Shown piece by piece: positions 10,201 to 28,189 of a DNA stretch of 64,000 bases (the stretch's first letter is position 1; the number at the start of each line of letters is the position of its first letter). The translations under genes and the position numbers were made by a program. The stretch covers positions 792,730 to 856,729 of the forward strand of contig NW_019775291.1 in assembly GCF_001039355.2 (NCBI RefSeq), written 5' to 3'. The notes below the pieces were generated by a model. That model did not search any database and was not told the DNA's origin. It worked only from the letters and a program-made list of their open reading frames with translations. This DNA comes from Lingula anatina. Taxonomy: Eukaryota > Brachiopoda > Lingulata > Lingulida > Lingulidae.

Positions 10201-13200
10201 TTACTGTGGATTGATGGCTAACTTGGACATCCTCAGCACCATGTCAATACCATATCTGTCTACTTACTGTGGATTGATGGCTAACTTGGACATCCTCAGC
10301 ACCATGTCAATACCATATCTGTCTACTTACTGTGGATTGATGGCTAACTTGGACATCCTCAGCACCATGTCAATACCATATCTGTCTACTTACTGTGGAT
10401 TGATGGCTAACTTGGACATCCTCAGCACCATGTCAATACCATATCTGTCTACTTACTGTGGATTGATGGCTAACTTGGACATCCTCAGCACCATGTCAAT
10501 ACCATATCTGTCTACTTACTGTGGATTGATGGCTAACTTGGACATCCTCAGCACCATGTCAATACCATATCTGTCTACTTACTGTGGATTGATGGCTAAC
10601 TTGGACATCCTCAGCACCATGTCAATACCATATCTGTCTACTTACTGTGGATTGATGGCTAACTTGGACATCCTCAGCACCATGTCAATACCATATCTGT
10701 CTACTTACTGTGGATTGATGGCTAACTTGGACATCCTCAGCACCATGTCAATACCATATCTGTCTACTTACTGTGGATTGATGGCTAACTTGGACATCCT
10801 CAGCACCATGTCAATACCATATCTGTCTACTTACTGTGGATTGATGGCTAACTTGGACATCCTCAGCACCATGTCAATACCATATCTGTCTACTTACTGT
10901 GGATTGATGGCTAACTTGGACATCCTCAGCACCATGTCAATACCATATCTGTCTACTTACTGTGGATTGATGGCTAACTTGGACATCCTCAGCACCATGT
11001 CAATACCATATCTGTCTACTTACTGTGGATTGATGGCTAACTTGGACATCCTCAGCACCATGTCAATACCATATCTGTCTACTTACTGTGGATTGATGGC
11101 TAACTTGGACATCCTCAGCACCATGTCAATACCATATCTGTCTACTTACTGTGGATTGATGGCTAACTTGGACATCCTCAGCACCATGTCAATACCATAT
11201 CTGTCTACTTACTGTGGATTGATGGCTTGCATGGACATCCTCAGCACCATGTCAATACCATATCTGTCTACTTCATGCATCGTGAAGCAGCTTATACCCA
11301 TGTTACGCACAATCCACCTAAAAATACAAAATATTATAAATGAATATGGTGTTATATAGTTGCTGACAGAAAAATGGAGGATTTTGACTCTTCTTTCAAA
11401 ATTGCCACATACACATTTTTCAAAATCATATTAGGAGAAAATATTTCTACACAATTACTCAAGCCTGCATCACCTTATTCTCAGGATAAACAATTAATAT
11501 TTCTTTAAAAGAAAAGCAACCACACCTTGTCATGGGCAGATTATACAATTTCAGTAATTATGTAACATAGAGGGACTAAATGTCACTGAAAAGTTCTTCA
11601 ATGTGTACGTAGTTTTGTGACTTCTTGTGCAATGCTGAGTTTAAGTAATTAACTATGTAATTTTAAATAATTTAGAATTTTTTATCCCCATGGTTGACAT
11701 TAAGATTTTATCAGTACAGTCCTTAAATAACATGAAGTGACTCAATGTAGCTGCAGGGTTCTTGAAAGTATAACTATGGGACTTCTTGTGTAATGGTGAA
11801 TGAAAGTAAATTACCATGTTGTAATTAAAATTTTTGTTTAAACCCCCAAATATAACAAGTGTGTGACTTACTATTAGTGTATTAAGCTGAATATGCAACA
11901 GGGATCAGGTTCTTGACCAAGTTATTGGGGGGGGGGGAGAATTAAGAAGACAGATACAGGTTCCAAAAGATATGGAGTGTTTTTGGCTAAAAACCTCACA
12001 TCATGTATTTACACCCAATGTTTGACTAATAAACCATATCACTGGCCATTATGTGTACTTATCTTTTCTATGTACAACCCTATGTTTACCCCGTGGGTGT
12101 GAACTGAGGAATCTTTGGATTGAGTTTTGCGTAGAGTAAGTTAAAAAGGCAATTCAGCTTCACTAAATCTGGACAAGTTCAGGACACGATTTTACTATTT
12201 ACAAGTTCAGCACAACCTGTTTCACTTACAGTTCTCCTGGATCTAAATCCCTCAGTCCAATGTAAGCTATGTCCTTGGCACTAATACTGAAATAAAGAAA
12301 TAAGCACTGAAATTACTGCAGTAAATTAATATGACAGCTATAGTGCCCTGTAAAATAAGAATAATCTCTGACCTAGCTGACATCTATCAAAAATCACATA
12401 GACGGGCACAGCATTTTTTGACTCAACATTTTAATTTTTTCAGTGCAAAAACTAAGAAAGGAAGTGTCATGAAATTAACAGCAATTATTAAAAATGCAAT
12501 TTTCCTTAAATACCTCAAATTTCAATGCAATAACTTCAAATTGTTGAAGTTATTTAAATTGTTGAAGTTATTTAAATTTGAAATTAGCAATATTTTTTTT
12601 TTCTTCTGAGCCACCCAATATATACAACATAGTGATTTCATTTATTTATTATCAAATCAATTTGTTCAGATGCTTTTCTTCATCTCGGTTTGACCCAAGT
12701 TCTGTAACAGTACATGAAGATGGTGAACAAGGTCAGTTTTATGTAAATACATGTATATATTTTATATTGATCCTATTCATAATCATTCACAGAGTACATA
12801 TGATTTCTGTAGTGATCCAATTAACATTCTTCCTGCTCACAGAATAAGTATCATTTCTGTAAAGATCCAATTAACATTCTTCCTGTACAGAGCACATGAA
12901 TCATTTCTAATTTCCAATTCGTTTTCTTCCACTACATGTGATATCCGTTCTGTTTAGACCAAATTTTGTTCATTTTTGTGAGAAAATCTAATACTGGGTA
13001 TCTTTCAATCAGAATACCTTATATATAATATATAATAAGAGACACTGTGGCGGGCACTCCCAGTAACTCCATGTTGTTGGGTCCGACATAAAGATCGTAC
13101 GAAGTAAAATGTCGTAATGTGTTATTGTGCAATAGCTTTTGAGTAACGCGGCAGTCTCTATGTATGACGCCGAAGTAAAGAAATTAATTATACAATTAAC

Positions 13201-16200
13201 GGTAAGTATGTTTGACGTAAATCTCATACTAGTGCAGCACTGGATCCATGTAAAGATAACAAAATAGTATTTAAAGTAAGTGATGAGAATTGAACAGGGG
13301 AATACGGAGCTGTTATTCTCGCAACCACCAGCAAGTCAAGACTAACGGAAATGCAAAAAGTACAGAACAAAGCCCTCCGAATAGCTTTGAAAATGCCCCA
13401 GCACACCAAAATTGAATGTCTACATGAAAAAGCGAGAATGGAAATGATATCAACCCGACTTCACCATCTGGGTAAAGAAACACTAAAACGACTCGCCAAC
13501 AGCTGCCTAATGGAAGAGCTGTTAACACAAAGACAACTGTTGCAAAAGAGTGCCAGCAAAACACTACTAGGACATTACCAACAGCCCTAAAATACATATA
13601 AGGGTCTTCACAAAAACCCTCGAATATAGGCACCAAAAATGATGTGGAGAAGAAGTAAAACAAAACAGCTATCTTACAATCCTTATTTATTTATTTATTT
13701 ATTTCCTCACCAGTGTCCCAAAGGCAAGTAAGAGGGTTGAAAGAAGCCGTGGTCACAAGACCTCGGACTTCGTAACTTCCCTGTCGGCTGCGCCGACGAA
13801 CTTATATTCATGGTGAACAGGGGAGAGATAGATGGGAGACATGTAGAAGGAAGCACCGGAGGAGGAGATTGGAAGCGACGGAGTACGGAGCTGACGGGTT
13901 AAGAGTTGGAGGCTTCACTTATAGAATATGTAGCTACCTAGCGTCAACTAATAAATCATTAAACTGGTCATTATGTGGACTTGGGTTTTCTTTGCGCGAC
14001 CTTACGTAAATCTGACACGAACCGTGGAGTCTATGGTTTGCGTTATCCACCAAGTTAGACGAAAACGTAATGTCCTATTTTGAGCCCACGCTTGAATTAA
14101 GCGTACAAAATTATATAAGTTTAGGACATTCGTCATGGGCATATGTAAAAGGTTCATAACAATGTCATCAAGCTCTAACGGATTAATAGCTTGAAACAAA
14201 GGAAATTAAAATTTGAACTGCTAGATGTGAAATATTATTTACAGCTACTTATACATCTTAGCCTCCCACATGTGAATGTTATCATCCAAATACTTCCACT
14301 GATTGAATAAATACCACCTCATGTAACAAACATTTAAAAATATAAATTACATTTTTTTTTTCATTACTGTGGCCCCTGATAACATCTTGTATCAGGTCAG
14401 TAATTTTAAAGAGGGGGTTCTTTATTGGAAAAAATGTACCTTTAATCACAAAATCTTCATGTACCTAGATCAAATTTTACCCTGAGTGGACCTTTTCCTC
14501 ACAAAAAAGTCGGGAGGGGTCAAACAAAAGGGTGGTAAGTTTGAACAGGACTACTTGGGGGGGGGGGGGGGGGGGGAGGTGTACCCTTTTCAACTTACCC
14601 AAAATTTNNNNNNNNNNNNNNNNNNNNNNNNNNNNNNNNNNNNNNNNNNNNNNNNNNNNNNNNNNNNNNNNNNNNNNNNNGTACGTGTACTCCTTTCAAC
14701 TTCACTAAAATTTCTGTGTATATGAGAATTATCCAAATTATCCAAATCATACTCTGCTTTCATAACATGTGGGTTACTGTGTGTCTAACTTACCAAGGTT
14801 TAATCCATTCAAAGTGAGGGATTTGTGGTATGTACTCCTTCAGTTCTTTGACCAGGAAGGACAGTGCCATCCCGTGGACATTGCCTGATGGCGAGGTGAG
14901 TGGGGTATTGATGTCAGCGTGTGCGTCCACCCACACAAGGCACATGTTCTTCTCTGCAGCAGCATGACCGTGGATGGTCCCAATGGAGAGACTGTGGTCA
15001 CCCCCCAGGGTAAGCGCTATCTGGTCATCCTTGATCACTCTGGACACCTGATCTGATATCTGATAGATTGTAATATGTTAGTGCCCTGAGCTCTACACAT
15101 ACACACACAAAAACACACATATTGTTATATATGCTGATCTCCACACATACACATATAACAATTGTAATATATGTTATCACAACCGTCTTAGAGATATGAA
15201 TAACATTATTCAAACTCATACCATGCAAAACAATATATCATGTCCTTCAGTTCAATCAAAGTAAACTAGCATTATTAATTGTTTACATCAAATCAAGAAA
15301 GAAATCACCATATGTTACAGCACAGTAATCTTCCTGTCTTACTGATAACTGCATTCATTAATACATAAGCTCAGTCAATGTAAATTACAAAGAATTTATC
15401 ACAAAATACAGGTACACATAGTTTTACCTTTTTAGCTGCCAGTCCAATGTTCTTAGGGTTCTTCAAACCCAGAATAGGTGTGTCATCATCAAACTGTTCA
15501 AATACCAAGTCCCCATAATCATAAACCTCTACACCTAGATTAAGTAAAACAAACATGAAGTTAACACATACATGTAGGTTCCAGAGACGTTGGTTTACAT
15601 CTTCCTTGTTGTTGTTTTTTTTTTTTTACTTTTGTCACCCATTTTGCACCCAAGAAGATTGTTATCTCTCTGGGTAAGTTTACAAACTTAGCTTCAGGCA
15701 ATAGCAGCAAACTCTTAAATTTTTTTCAATATTATCAGGCTCAAAACATACAACCTTTAAATAATTATCTAAATGATTCTTTGTTGGTTTTCCCAATGAA
15801 CTGTTAATTCTGGCCAGTTAATGTAAAATATATTAAACCCTATTCAATAACTTTTTCTTTTTAAAGAATTAAAATTCTCTACAATCACTGATCGTCAACA
15901 AAGCACAAACAAATATTCTTCTTTTTAATTATAGTCTCTCTGATATTTCAATAACACATCATGACATGGTTCTCATTCTACACAATAAATTTGATATGGG
16001 ATCATTTGAAGACATGTTGACTTATTTCATACCTAACTGAGTCAGTTTGTCAATAATGCCCGCCTGTCTTAGTGCCTTGGGTCCATGTTGTACTCCGCCT
16101 GCACTCTGGAATTAAAAACCAAATAAAATAAAATTATACATAATGCATTTTATATGATGTATTTAATACAATGTGTTCAATATAATATAATATAATATAA

Positions 16201-16912
16201 TATAATATAATATAATATAATATAATATAATATAATATAATGCATTTAATATGTATTTAATATAATGTTTATCAATGGGTTCACTGGGCACACTTTGGGC
16301 AATTGTTACATATATTAAATAATTTAATGAATCTTCTGATCCATATAAATTATAAAAATGATACAATGCCATATCGATGTCCTGCAGTGAAACCATTTAT
16401 CAATAGCATCTAAGTAAATATAATCTGTGTCAAAGATAAATTGCAGTAAACTTGGCACACTAAGCCCTGTACTGTATATACATCCTGTGAACCTTGAACT
16501 AAGATAAAAAAACATGATGATTCAGAAACCCGCGGAAATAACCATAAAACACATGATGAATCAGAAACCAAATAACCATAAAAAAACATGAAACAGAAAC
16601 CAAATAACCAGTGTAAATACACTCACAAAGATAATCAGACGACGCTCAAATCAAGTGCTATAAAACTTATTTGCTCTTTCTTTCTAACACTGTACGTTTC
16701 TCTTTTTTTTTTTTTTTTCACGCCTTACTCAACTTCAAATACATGTACAAGAAACTGCGTTCCTACAAAAAGTCCTCGCAATCGTTGCTTACCTGTCCTT
16801 TGCAGGAAGGGACGCCTATTACGCCGACTTTATCCTTTGACAGTCTTACCAGACTTCTTGTCTGGCTGACAAAGTACTTTGTAATTCCGCTGAAGAGCGA
16901 AGAAATGAACAT
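7233..16912 (-). CDS. ARG2: Arginase (ARG2-like), 9 exons, complete
   Basis: Hydrolyses L-arginine to ornithine and urea using a two-manganese centre. Exons in gene order: 16793-16912, 16033-16105, 15428-15534, 14794-15059, 12230-12286, 11213-11317, 8779-8855, 8260-8319, 7233-7447. They join in phase to 1080 bp, 359 aa, close to human ARG2 (354). Metal ligands are all present: GGDHS (His122), DAHAD (Asp145, His147, Asp149), SFDVD (Asp253, Asp255); VEVNP (Glu298) is also seen. The first 30 residues (MFISSLFSGITKYFVSQTRS) are basic/hydroxylated without acids, fitting a mitochondrial leader; this is inference. The start is the ATG at 16910-16912 just before the conserved VGVIGVPSCKGQ. Exons 6, 8 and 9 have duplicated edges. 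A minus-strand AATAAA is seen at 7047-7052. Confidence 0.95.
7371..7712 (-). repeat. Acceptor-side duplication of arginase exon 9, three copies
   Basis: The 5' part of exon 9 with its acceptor (AG|GTAAACTGACGGCAG) is present at 7447 (real), about 7580, and about 7712, at periods of about 131-136 bp. The middle copy keeps AG at its acceptor. The most upstream one reads CCG and has lost it. Splicing exon 8 to the middle copy gives GKLTAVDLVEVNPLLGTKEE and then runs into intron-coded residues and a stop, losing the normal C-terminus. Confidence 0.85.
7780..7950 (-). mobile_element. Degenerate copy of a dispersed repeat (ACCTCCGCCA-type)
   Basis: Read on the minus strand this contains ACCTCCATTTG..., GTTTGTTTGTT, CTCAAAAAGTTATGGATGGA, TTTTGATAAAAT and GGTGATCCATTAA in the same order as the better preserved element at 38746-39135. 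It is too decayed for clear ends. It sits in arginase intron 8. Confidence 0.6.
8168..8270 (-). repeat. Donor-side duplication of arginase exon 8, about 91 bp x 2
   Basis: The exon 8 end with its donor (GCTGAGGAGCTGGCAGCTACAG|GTAAGA, minus strand, donor at 8254-8259) is copied downstream at 8168-8201 with a weaker donor (GTAATA). The intervening GTTTGTAGTGTGGAATAATAA sequence is duplicated too. Confidence 0.85.
9631..11270 (-). repeat. 63-bp x 26 minisatellite made from the 3' edge of arginase exon 6
   Basis: Unit starts (plus strand CTTAC) fall at 9631, 9694, 9757, 9820, 9885, 9948, 10011, then every 63 bp from 10074 to 11208; one unit is 65 bp. On the minus strand each unit reads as the arginase peptide VDRYGIDMVLRMS..AINP followed by CACA|GTAAGT. 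The unit at 11208 is the real end of exon 6 (11213-11317). The other 25 lie in intron 6. All 26 keep GTAAGT. Eighteen central units (10074-11145) appear identical and read SKLAINP, while the real exon and the two lowest-coordinate units read SMQAINP. Each copy has an in-frame TAA at the unit junction. The plus-strand 466-codon frame here is only a by-product of a 63-bp period without stops. Confidence 0.95.
13294..13590 (+). mobile_element. LINE reverse-transcriptase 3' fragment
   Basis: An open frame of about 98 codons from 13294 to a TAA at 13588-13590 reads GEYGAVILATTSKSRLTEMQ then KVQNKALRIAL and LHEKARMEMISTRLHHLGKE. The pattern YG...LATTSKS.L..MQ.VQNKALRI is typical of the end of the reverse-transcriptase domain of Jockey/CR1-like non-LTR retrotransposons. 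The upstream RT core and the endonuclease are missing, so this is a 5'-truncated or decayed copy in arginase intron 4, antisense to arginase. Confidence 0.65.
14608..14680. other. Assembly gap (73 N)
   Basis: A run of N after a G homopolymer (about 19 G at 14558-14576), a common cause of sequencing drop-out. Flanking lines GTACCCTTTTCAACTTACCC and GTACTCCTTTCAACTTCAC are similar, suggesting a local repeat was collapsed. Confidence 0.98.
16176..16241. repeat. (TATAA)n microsatellite
   Basis: About 13 copies of the pentamer AATAT/TATAA in arginase intron 1 to 2 sequence, flanked by further AT-rich repeats to about 16270. Confidence 0.9.
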
Positions 16913-17254
16913 ATTCGCCACTTCTGTGCTCTAAATTCAGCAGTCACCAGCCACAACCGCTTTCTAAACACAAATGTCCTTGACACTGTTTGACCTCTCT
17001 GGAGGTGTGTCCAACATTAGCCAATCACATTAATGTGTATTTTCCATTAATTTTTTGCTACTTAAAAATGATTAACCTAAATGATGTAATTGTAGAATGA
17101 GTAAAATAGAAATGAGAACACAGAAATAGAGCAATATCAATGATTGGGTTATAAAAAACTAAAAAAGAAATCAGTTCTCGTGACCTAGTTTTTCTCCAAT
17201 GCAGCGCGAAATTTTCGCGCCAAATTGACACCACTCAACAAAAACATTGCAGCG
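16913..17254. promoter_or_regulatory. Bidirectional arginase/MCM5 promoter region
   Basis: The two start codons (16912 on -, 17255 on +) are 342 bp apart and diverge. CCAAT boxes lie at 17021-17025 (AGCCAATCA, NF-Y type), 17196-17200, and in reverse near 17140. A double E2F site is at 17204-17224. There is no clear TATA box. A shared or overlapping promoter is inferred from spacing; transcription start sites are not visible. Confidence 0.6.
17204..17224. promoter_or_regulatory. Palindromic double E2F site
   Basis: GCGCGAAATTTTCGCGCCAAA holds TTTCGCGC on both strands about 30-50 bp before the MCM5 ATG. E2F sites of the TTTSGCGC type control MCM genes at the G1/S transition in animals, so the match and position fit MCM5 regulation. 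Confidence 0.75.
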
Positions 17255-24936
<7,682 letters not shown>

Positions 24937-25349
24937 ACACTCCTACTGATGCTGGACTTTCTTCTAACAATGGCGTTGTAAATATGATCAGAGATGTAAC
25001 GATTGAAATGTTGAGAAATTGCAGTAAAAAGGACTTTGTATCATAGTTTGTTTGCAACATAACCGGCACAAGAATTGTCTCACAACCAGATCAAGTAACC
25101 ATATGACAAATGTTGGTGTACATACAGATTGGACTTGATGAGGAGTCTAAAATTTCTGGATGTCATGCCCCTAACATGGCTTGTGATTGCATGCTGTATC
25201 TAGTATGGATGACCGTATCATTGATAACAGTTGACTTTCATTTTTAAAAATAGCATCCTTAATACTAATTTATTCTCCATGTTTGATAAAGATGTTGAAA
25301 TCTGTACTCTAGTAAAAAAAAAAATGGAAGTAAAAACTTCTTTGTTGCA

Positions 25350-26341
25350 NAATTTGTCTCACCAATTAGTATAATATGGTCGCTTCAGTGAAGTGCTTAG
25401 TTCTGAAATAATAGATTGGTTTTAAAATATTAGTGAAATCACACTTAAGATAATGCCCGAGGTTCATTGTTATTGCTATCCAGGTGCCGAAGGCTTCACA
25501 ACAGAAGAAGATCGTGAAATGTTAGCTCGCATAGAAAAACAAATCAAGAGAAGATTTGTGATCGGCTCCCAGGTGTCAGAGCATGCCATTGTCCAGGACT
25601 TCACTAAACAGGTAAGTGTACTGGGCACAGAAAGCAATCTGGGAACTGTTACTCCCAGGTGTCAGAGCATGCCATTGTCCAGGACATTATTTAACAGGTA
25701 TGTGTACTGGGCACAGAAAGCAATCTGGGAACTGATACTCCAAGTTTGATTGTTTTTATAGAATTAAAGAAGACATTTAGAAAATCATATTTGTCATAAA
25801 CTCCATATGCATTTTGGTTTCTCTTTTAGAAATACCCCGAGCGTGAGATCTACAAGGTCCTGCAGGCCATGCTGAGGAGAGGAGAGATTCAACACCGGAT
25901 GCAGAGGAAGATGCTGTACAGGATTAAGTAAACACTCCTACTGATGCTGGACTTTCTTCTAACACTGGCATTGTAAATATGATCAGAGATGTAATGATTG
26001 AAATGTTGAGAAATTGCAGTAAAAAGGACTTTGTATCATAGTTTGTTTGCAACATAACCGGCACAAGAATTGTCTCACAACCAGGGCAAATAACCATATG
26101 ACAAATGTTGGTGTACATACAGTTTGGACTTGATGAGGAGTCAAAGTTTCTGGATGTCATGCCCCTAACATGGCTTGTGATTGCATGCTGTATCTACTGT
26201 GGATAACCATGTCATTGATAACAGTTGACTTTAATTTTTAAAAATAGCATCCTTAATACTAATTTATTCTCCATGTTTGATAAAGATGTTGAAAGCTGTA
26301 CTCTAGTAAAAAAAATGGAAGTAAAAACTTCTTTGTTGCAT
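25350..26341 (+). pseudogene. MCM5: Second copy of MCM5 exons 15-16 and 3' UTR (likely other haplotype)
   Basis: After a single N at 25350, sequence matching 24440-25349 resumes. It holds exon 15 (25484-25611) and exon 16 (25830-25931, TAA at 25929-25931) again. Differences are few: one coding change (TTATCT to TTAGCT, Ser to Ala), scattered SNPs, short indels in the UTR, and one extra tandem duplication at about 25612-25700. The copies break exactly at the same TTTGTTGCA site. Best read as the alternative allele placed in tandem by assembly, not a gene duplication. Confidence 0.85.
25590..25705 (+). repeat. Donor-side duplication of MCM5 exon 15 present on one haplotype only
   Basis: In the second copy the exon 15 end (CAGGTGTCAGAGCATGCCATTGTCCAGGAC...) and donor recur about 87 bp downstream, ending TTAACAG|GTATGTG. 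The first haplotype copy (24650-24760) has only one. Confidence 0.85.
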
Positions 26342-26409
26342 ATTATTTGAAATTATACACAAACTGCTATGGACTGGATGGCTTCATGCCAAAATGGTGC
26401 ACAGTTTGT

Positions 26410-26415
26410 AATAAA
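26410..26415 (+). terminator. MCM5: MCM5 poly(A) signal
   Basis: AATAAA in GTAATAAATTTGC, about 480 bp after the second-copy stop codon, the first canonical signal on the strand after the coding end. The site lies outside the duplicated block. Confidence 0.5.
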
Positions 26416-26419
26416 TTTG

Positions 26420-28189
26420 CATTGAATTCATTGTAATCTTTTTATTCTGACAGAACTATAGAGGGGGAAATGATCTGAAAATTGTATGGAGCGTTTTAAC
26501 ACTAAAATGAATTAAAAAGAAAAAGCTGTAATACATATCTTGTGCCAGTAAATTCCCATCTGTGTCCTGGGGTTCAGGTGAACTCTGTATACCCTTTTGT
26601 GGAAAGCATACAGTGTAAGATGCCATAAGGTTGATTTGCAAGAAGTGTTGGACTGCAGTGACGGCTATGAAAATCGAAATATTCTGTGCTGCAAAATTAT
26701 TGTGATTTGCAAAATATGATGGGAGGTTAATTGCAGAATTTCTGTTGGACAACAATTTGAATGTCAGTTTTCATTTCACAAAAACAATGGCAGTACATAA
26801 GTGAGGAGATAAAATTTATTCTGCTGCAGCCCTTTTAAACCCATTTAATTTAAATAACTTTGAAAATAAATATAAAACGTACAACTTGGAAAATCCTTAT
26901 GCTGGTCTGCAAAATAATATAATGTAGGAACTGCCAGTCCCCTACATGCCATAGAAGTGTCCATGACCAAGTTCTGACACATGAGGAACAGAATTATGCC
27001 GTGCTTTATACGATTGTTGGTTCTGGATACTTTGATTAAGTGTAACAAATGTGCAGCATGCAAATTTGATGCAACTTGTACACTCTACAAAGAGCTTGAA
27101 CTAACTTGTGTCTTCATTCACTAGGAGTGCTGAAATAAAATAGTCACTTTAAGTATATTAATACTGATTATTGTACCCATTACGGCAAATGACTAGTTTA
27201 ATATCAACTGTTTGAAATATCAACTACTTTAACTGTTATACATTTATATTTTGAATATGTGTGTGAGAAAACGCAATTTCTCTCAGCAAAATAAAAATAT
27301 CAACTACAGCAGGAATACTATTAAAATTGAAAATCTTTCGTTGTGACACTTACGGGATTTTTCCTGTGAAGCATATTGGGACATCTGTATTCCTTCCTTT
27401 GGGATGTAAACACGGATTATACTGAAAGTTGGAGGTAAAACTGACACTTGAAACTTTGAAACTGTGATGTTGGAGGGTTAATATGTAGCCTGGACTAATT
27501 TTAAGGGACATCATGTTTCTACTTACTATTATTAACGTTTTGCTTTTGGTTCTATTTTTAAGCAAAATTGTGGACGGATTTTGAAATTTTCAGAATCTGC
27601 AGAAAGGGGATCAAGTACCAAACGGTAACATTTTGGTGGTGATCTGTTCACTTATTATTTAAGCAATAAATAAATTCTCTTTGTTAGTCTCATTATGGGG
27701 GTAAATGTGATGAAATTTCAAAATCTATTGGTAGGGGGCCAAGAAAGAAATGATTAGAGTTTTGTGGTGATCCATTAATTAATTAATGATTGTCTGAGTG
27801 CTGTTCTAGTTCCAATTGATTATTTATTAACTGATTGGTTGAAAAAGATAATAAAGCATATTATCTACTCAATAAATCATTGATAACAATAATTGATTAA
27901 CAGTTGATTGCCTGAGTGCTGTTCTAGTTCCAATTGACTATGTATTAACTGATGGGTTGATTAACATAATTTAATTTATTATCCACTTAATAAATCATTA
28001 ATAACAAAGAAATTAGAGCTGCTTTGGCTGAGATTTGTGCTCTAGCTTCTGGTGCTCTTTTAGTTACATATTACACAACTTACTTACCATGCAAGATAAT
28101 TTTTAATCCCTGGTCATAAACAGTAATTTTAAATATTACAAAGCAAAAGAACACAAATTAATCCAATTATTCAAATTATCAAAGACAGC
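26420..28189. other. Intergenic region MCM5 / SLC46-A
   Basis: The two genes converge here. Short frames only; I see no gene. A decayed dispersed element occupies about 27650-28065. The rest is AT-rich with no structure that I could identify. Confidence 0.6.
27650..28065 (+). mobile_element. Decayed dispersed repeat (ACCTCCGCCA-type)
   Basis: GATGAAATTTCAAAATC, TGGTGATCCATTAATTAATTA, GCTGCTTTGGCTGAGATTTG, TGCTCTAG and GTGCTCTTTTAGTT follow the same order as the intact copy at 38746-39135 (TGGTGATCC..., TGGCGGAGGTCTGCGCTCTCG, GTGCTTTCCTAGTT). A 100-bp block (TGATTG...GAGTGCTGTTCTAGTTCC) is tandemly repeated near 27787 and 27905. Confidence 0.6.

Larger units (their letters stand above)
12287..14793. 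other. Arginase intron 4 (2.5 kb)
   Basis: Contains a LINE fragment (13294-13590), (ATTT)n near 13683-13704, a G run at 14558-14576 and an assembly gap at 14608-14680. No other coding sequence was recognised. Confidence 0.6.

Noticed and set aside
9631-11270. Possible CRISPR-like array
   Set aside because: Units are contiguous 63-bp copies with no spacers, lie in an animal intron, and derive from an exon.
9959-11359. A 466-codon open frame on the + strand made of 21-residue repeats (CGLMANLDILSTMSIPYLST)
   Set aside because: It is the reverse complement of the arginase exon-edge array. A 63-bp period without stops in this frame makes it long automatically. It has no splice, promoter or family support.
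7233-16912. Bacterial-type agmatinase or other ureohydrolase instead of arginase
   Set aside because: The WVTPCISAKDI-like and GLRDLDPGE blocks, the HEVDRYG segment and the length match animal arginase.
25351-26341. True tandem duplication of the MCM5 3' end
   Set aside because: Breaks exactly at an N, and the UTR is as similar as the exons. Haplotype redundancy is the simpler reading, though read depth would be needed to prove it.
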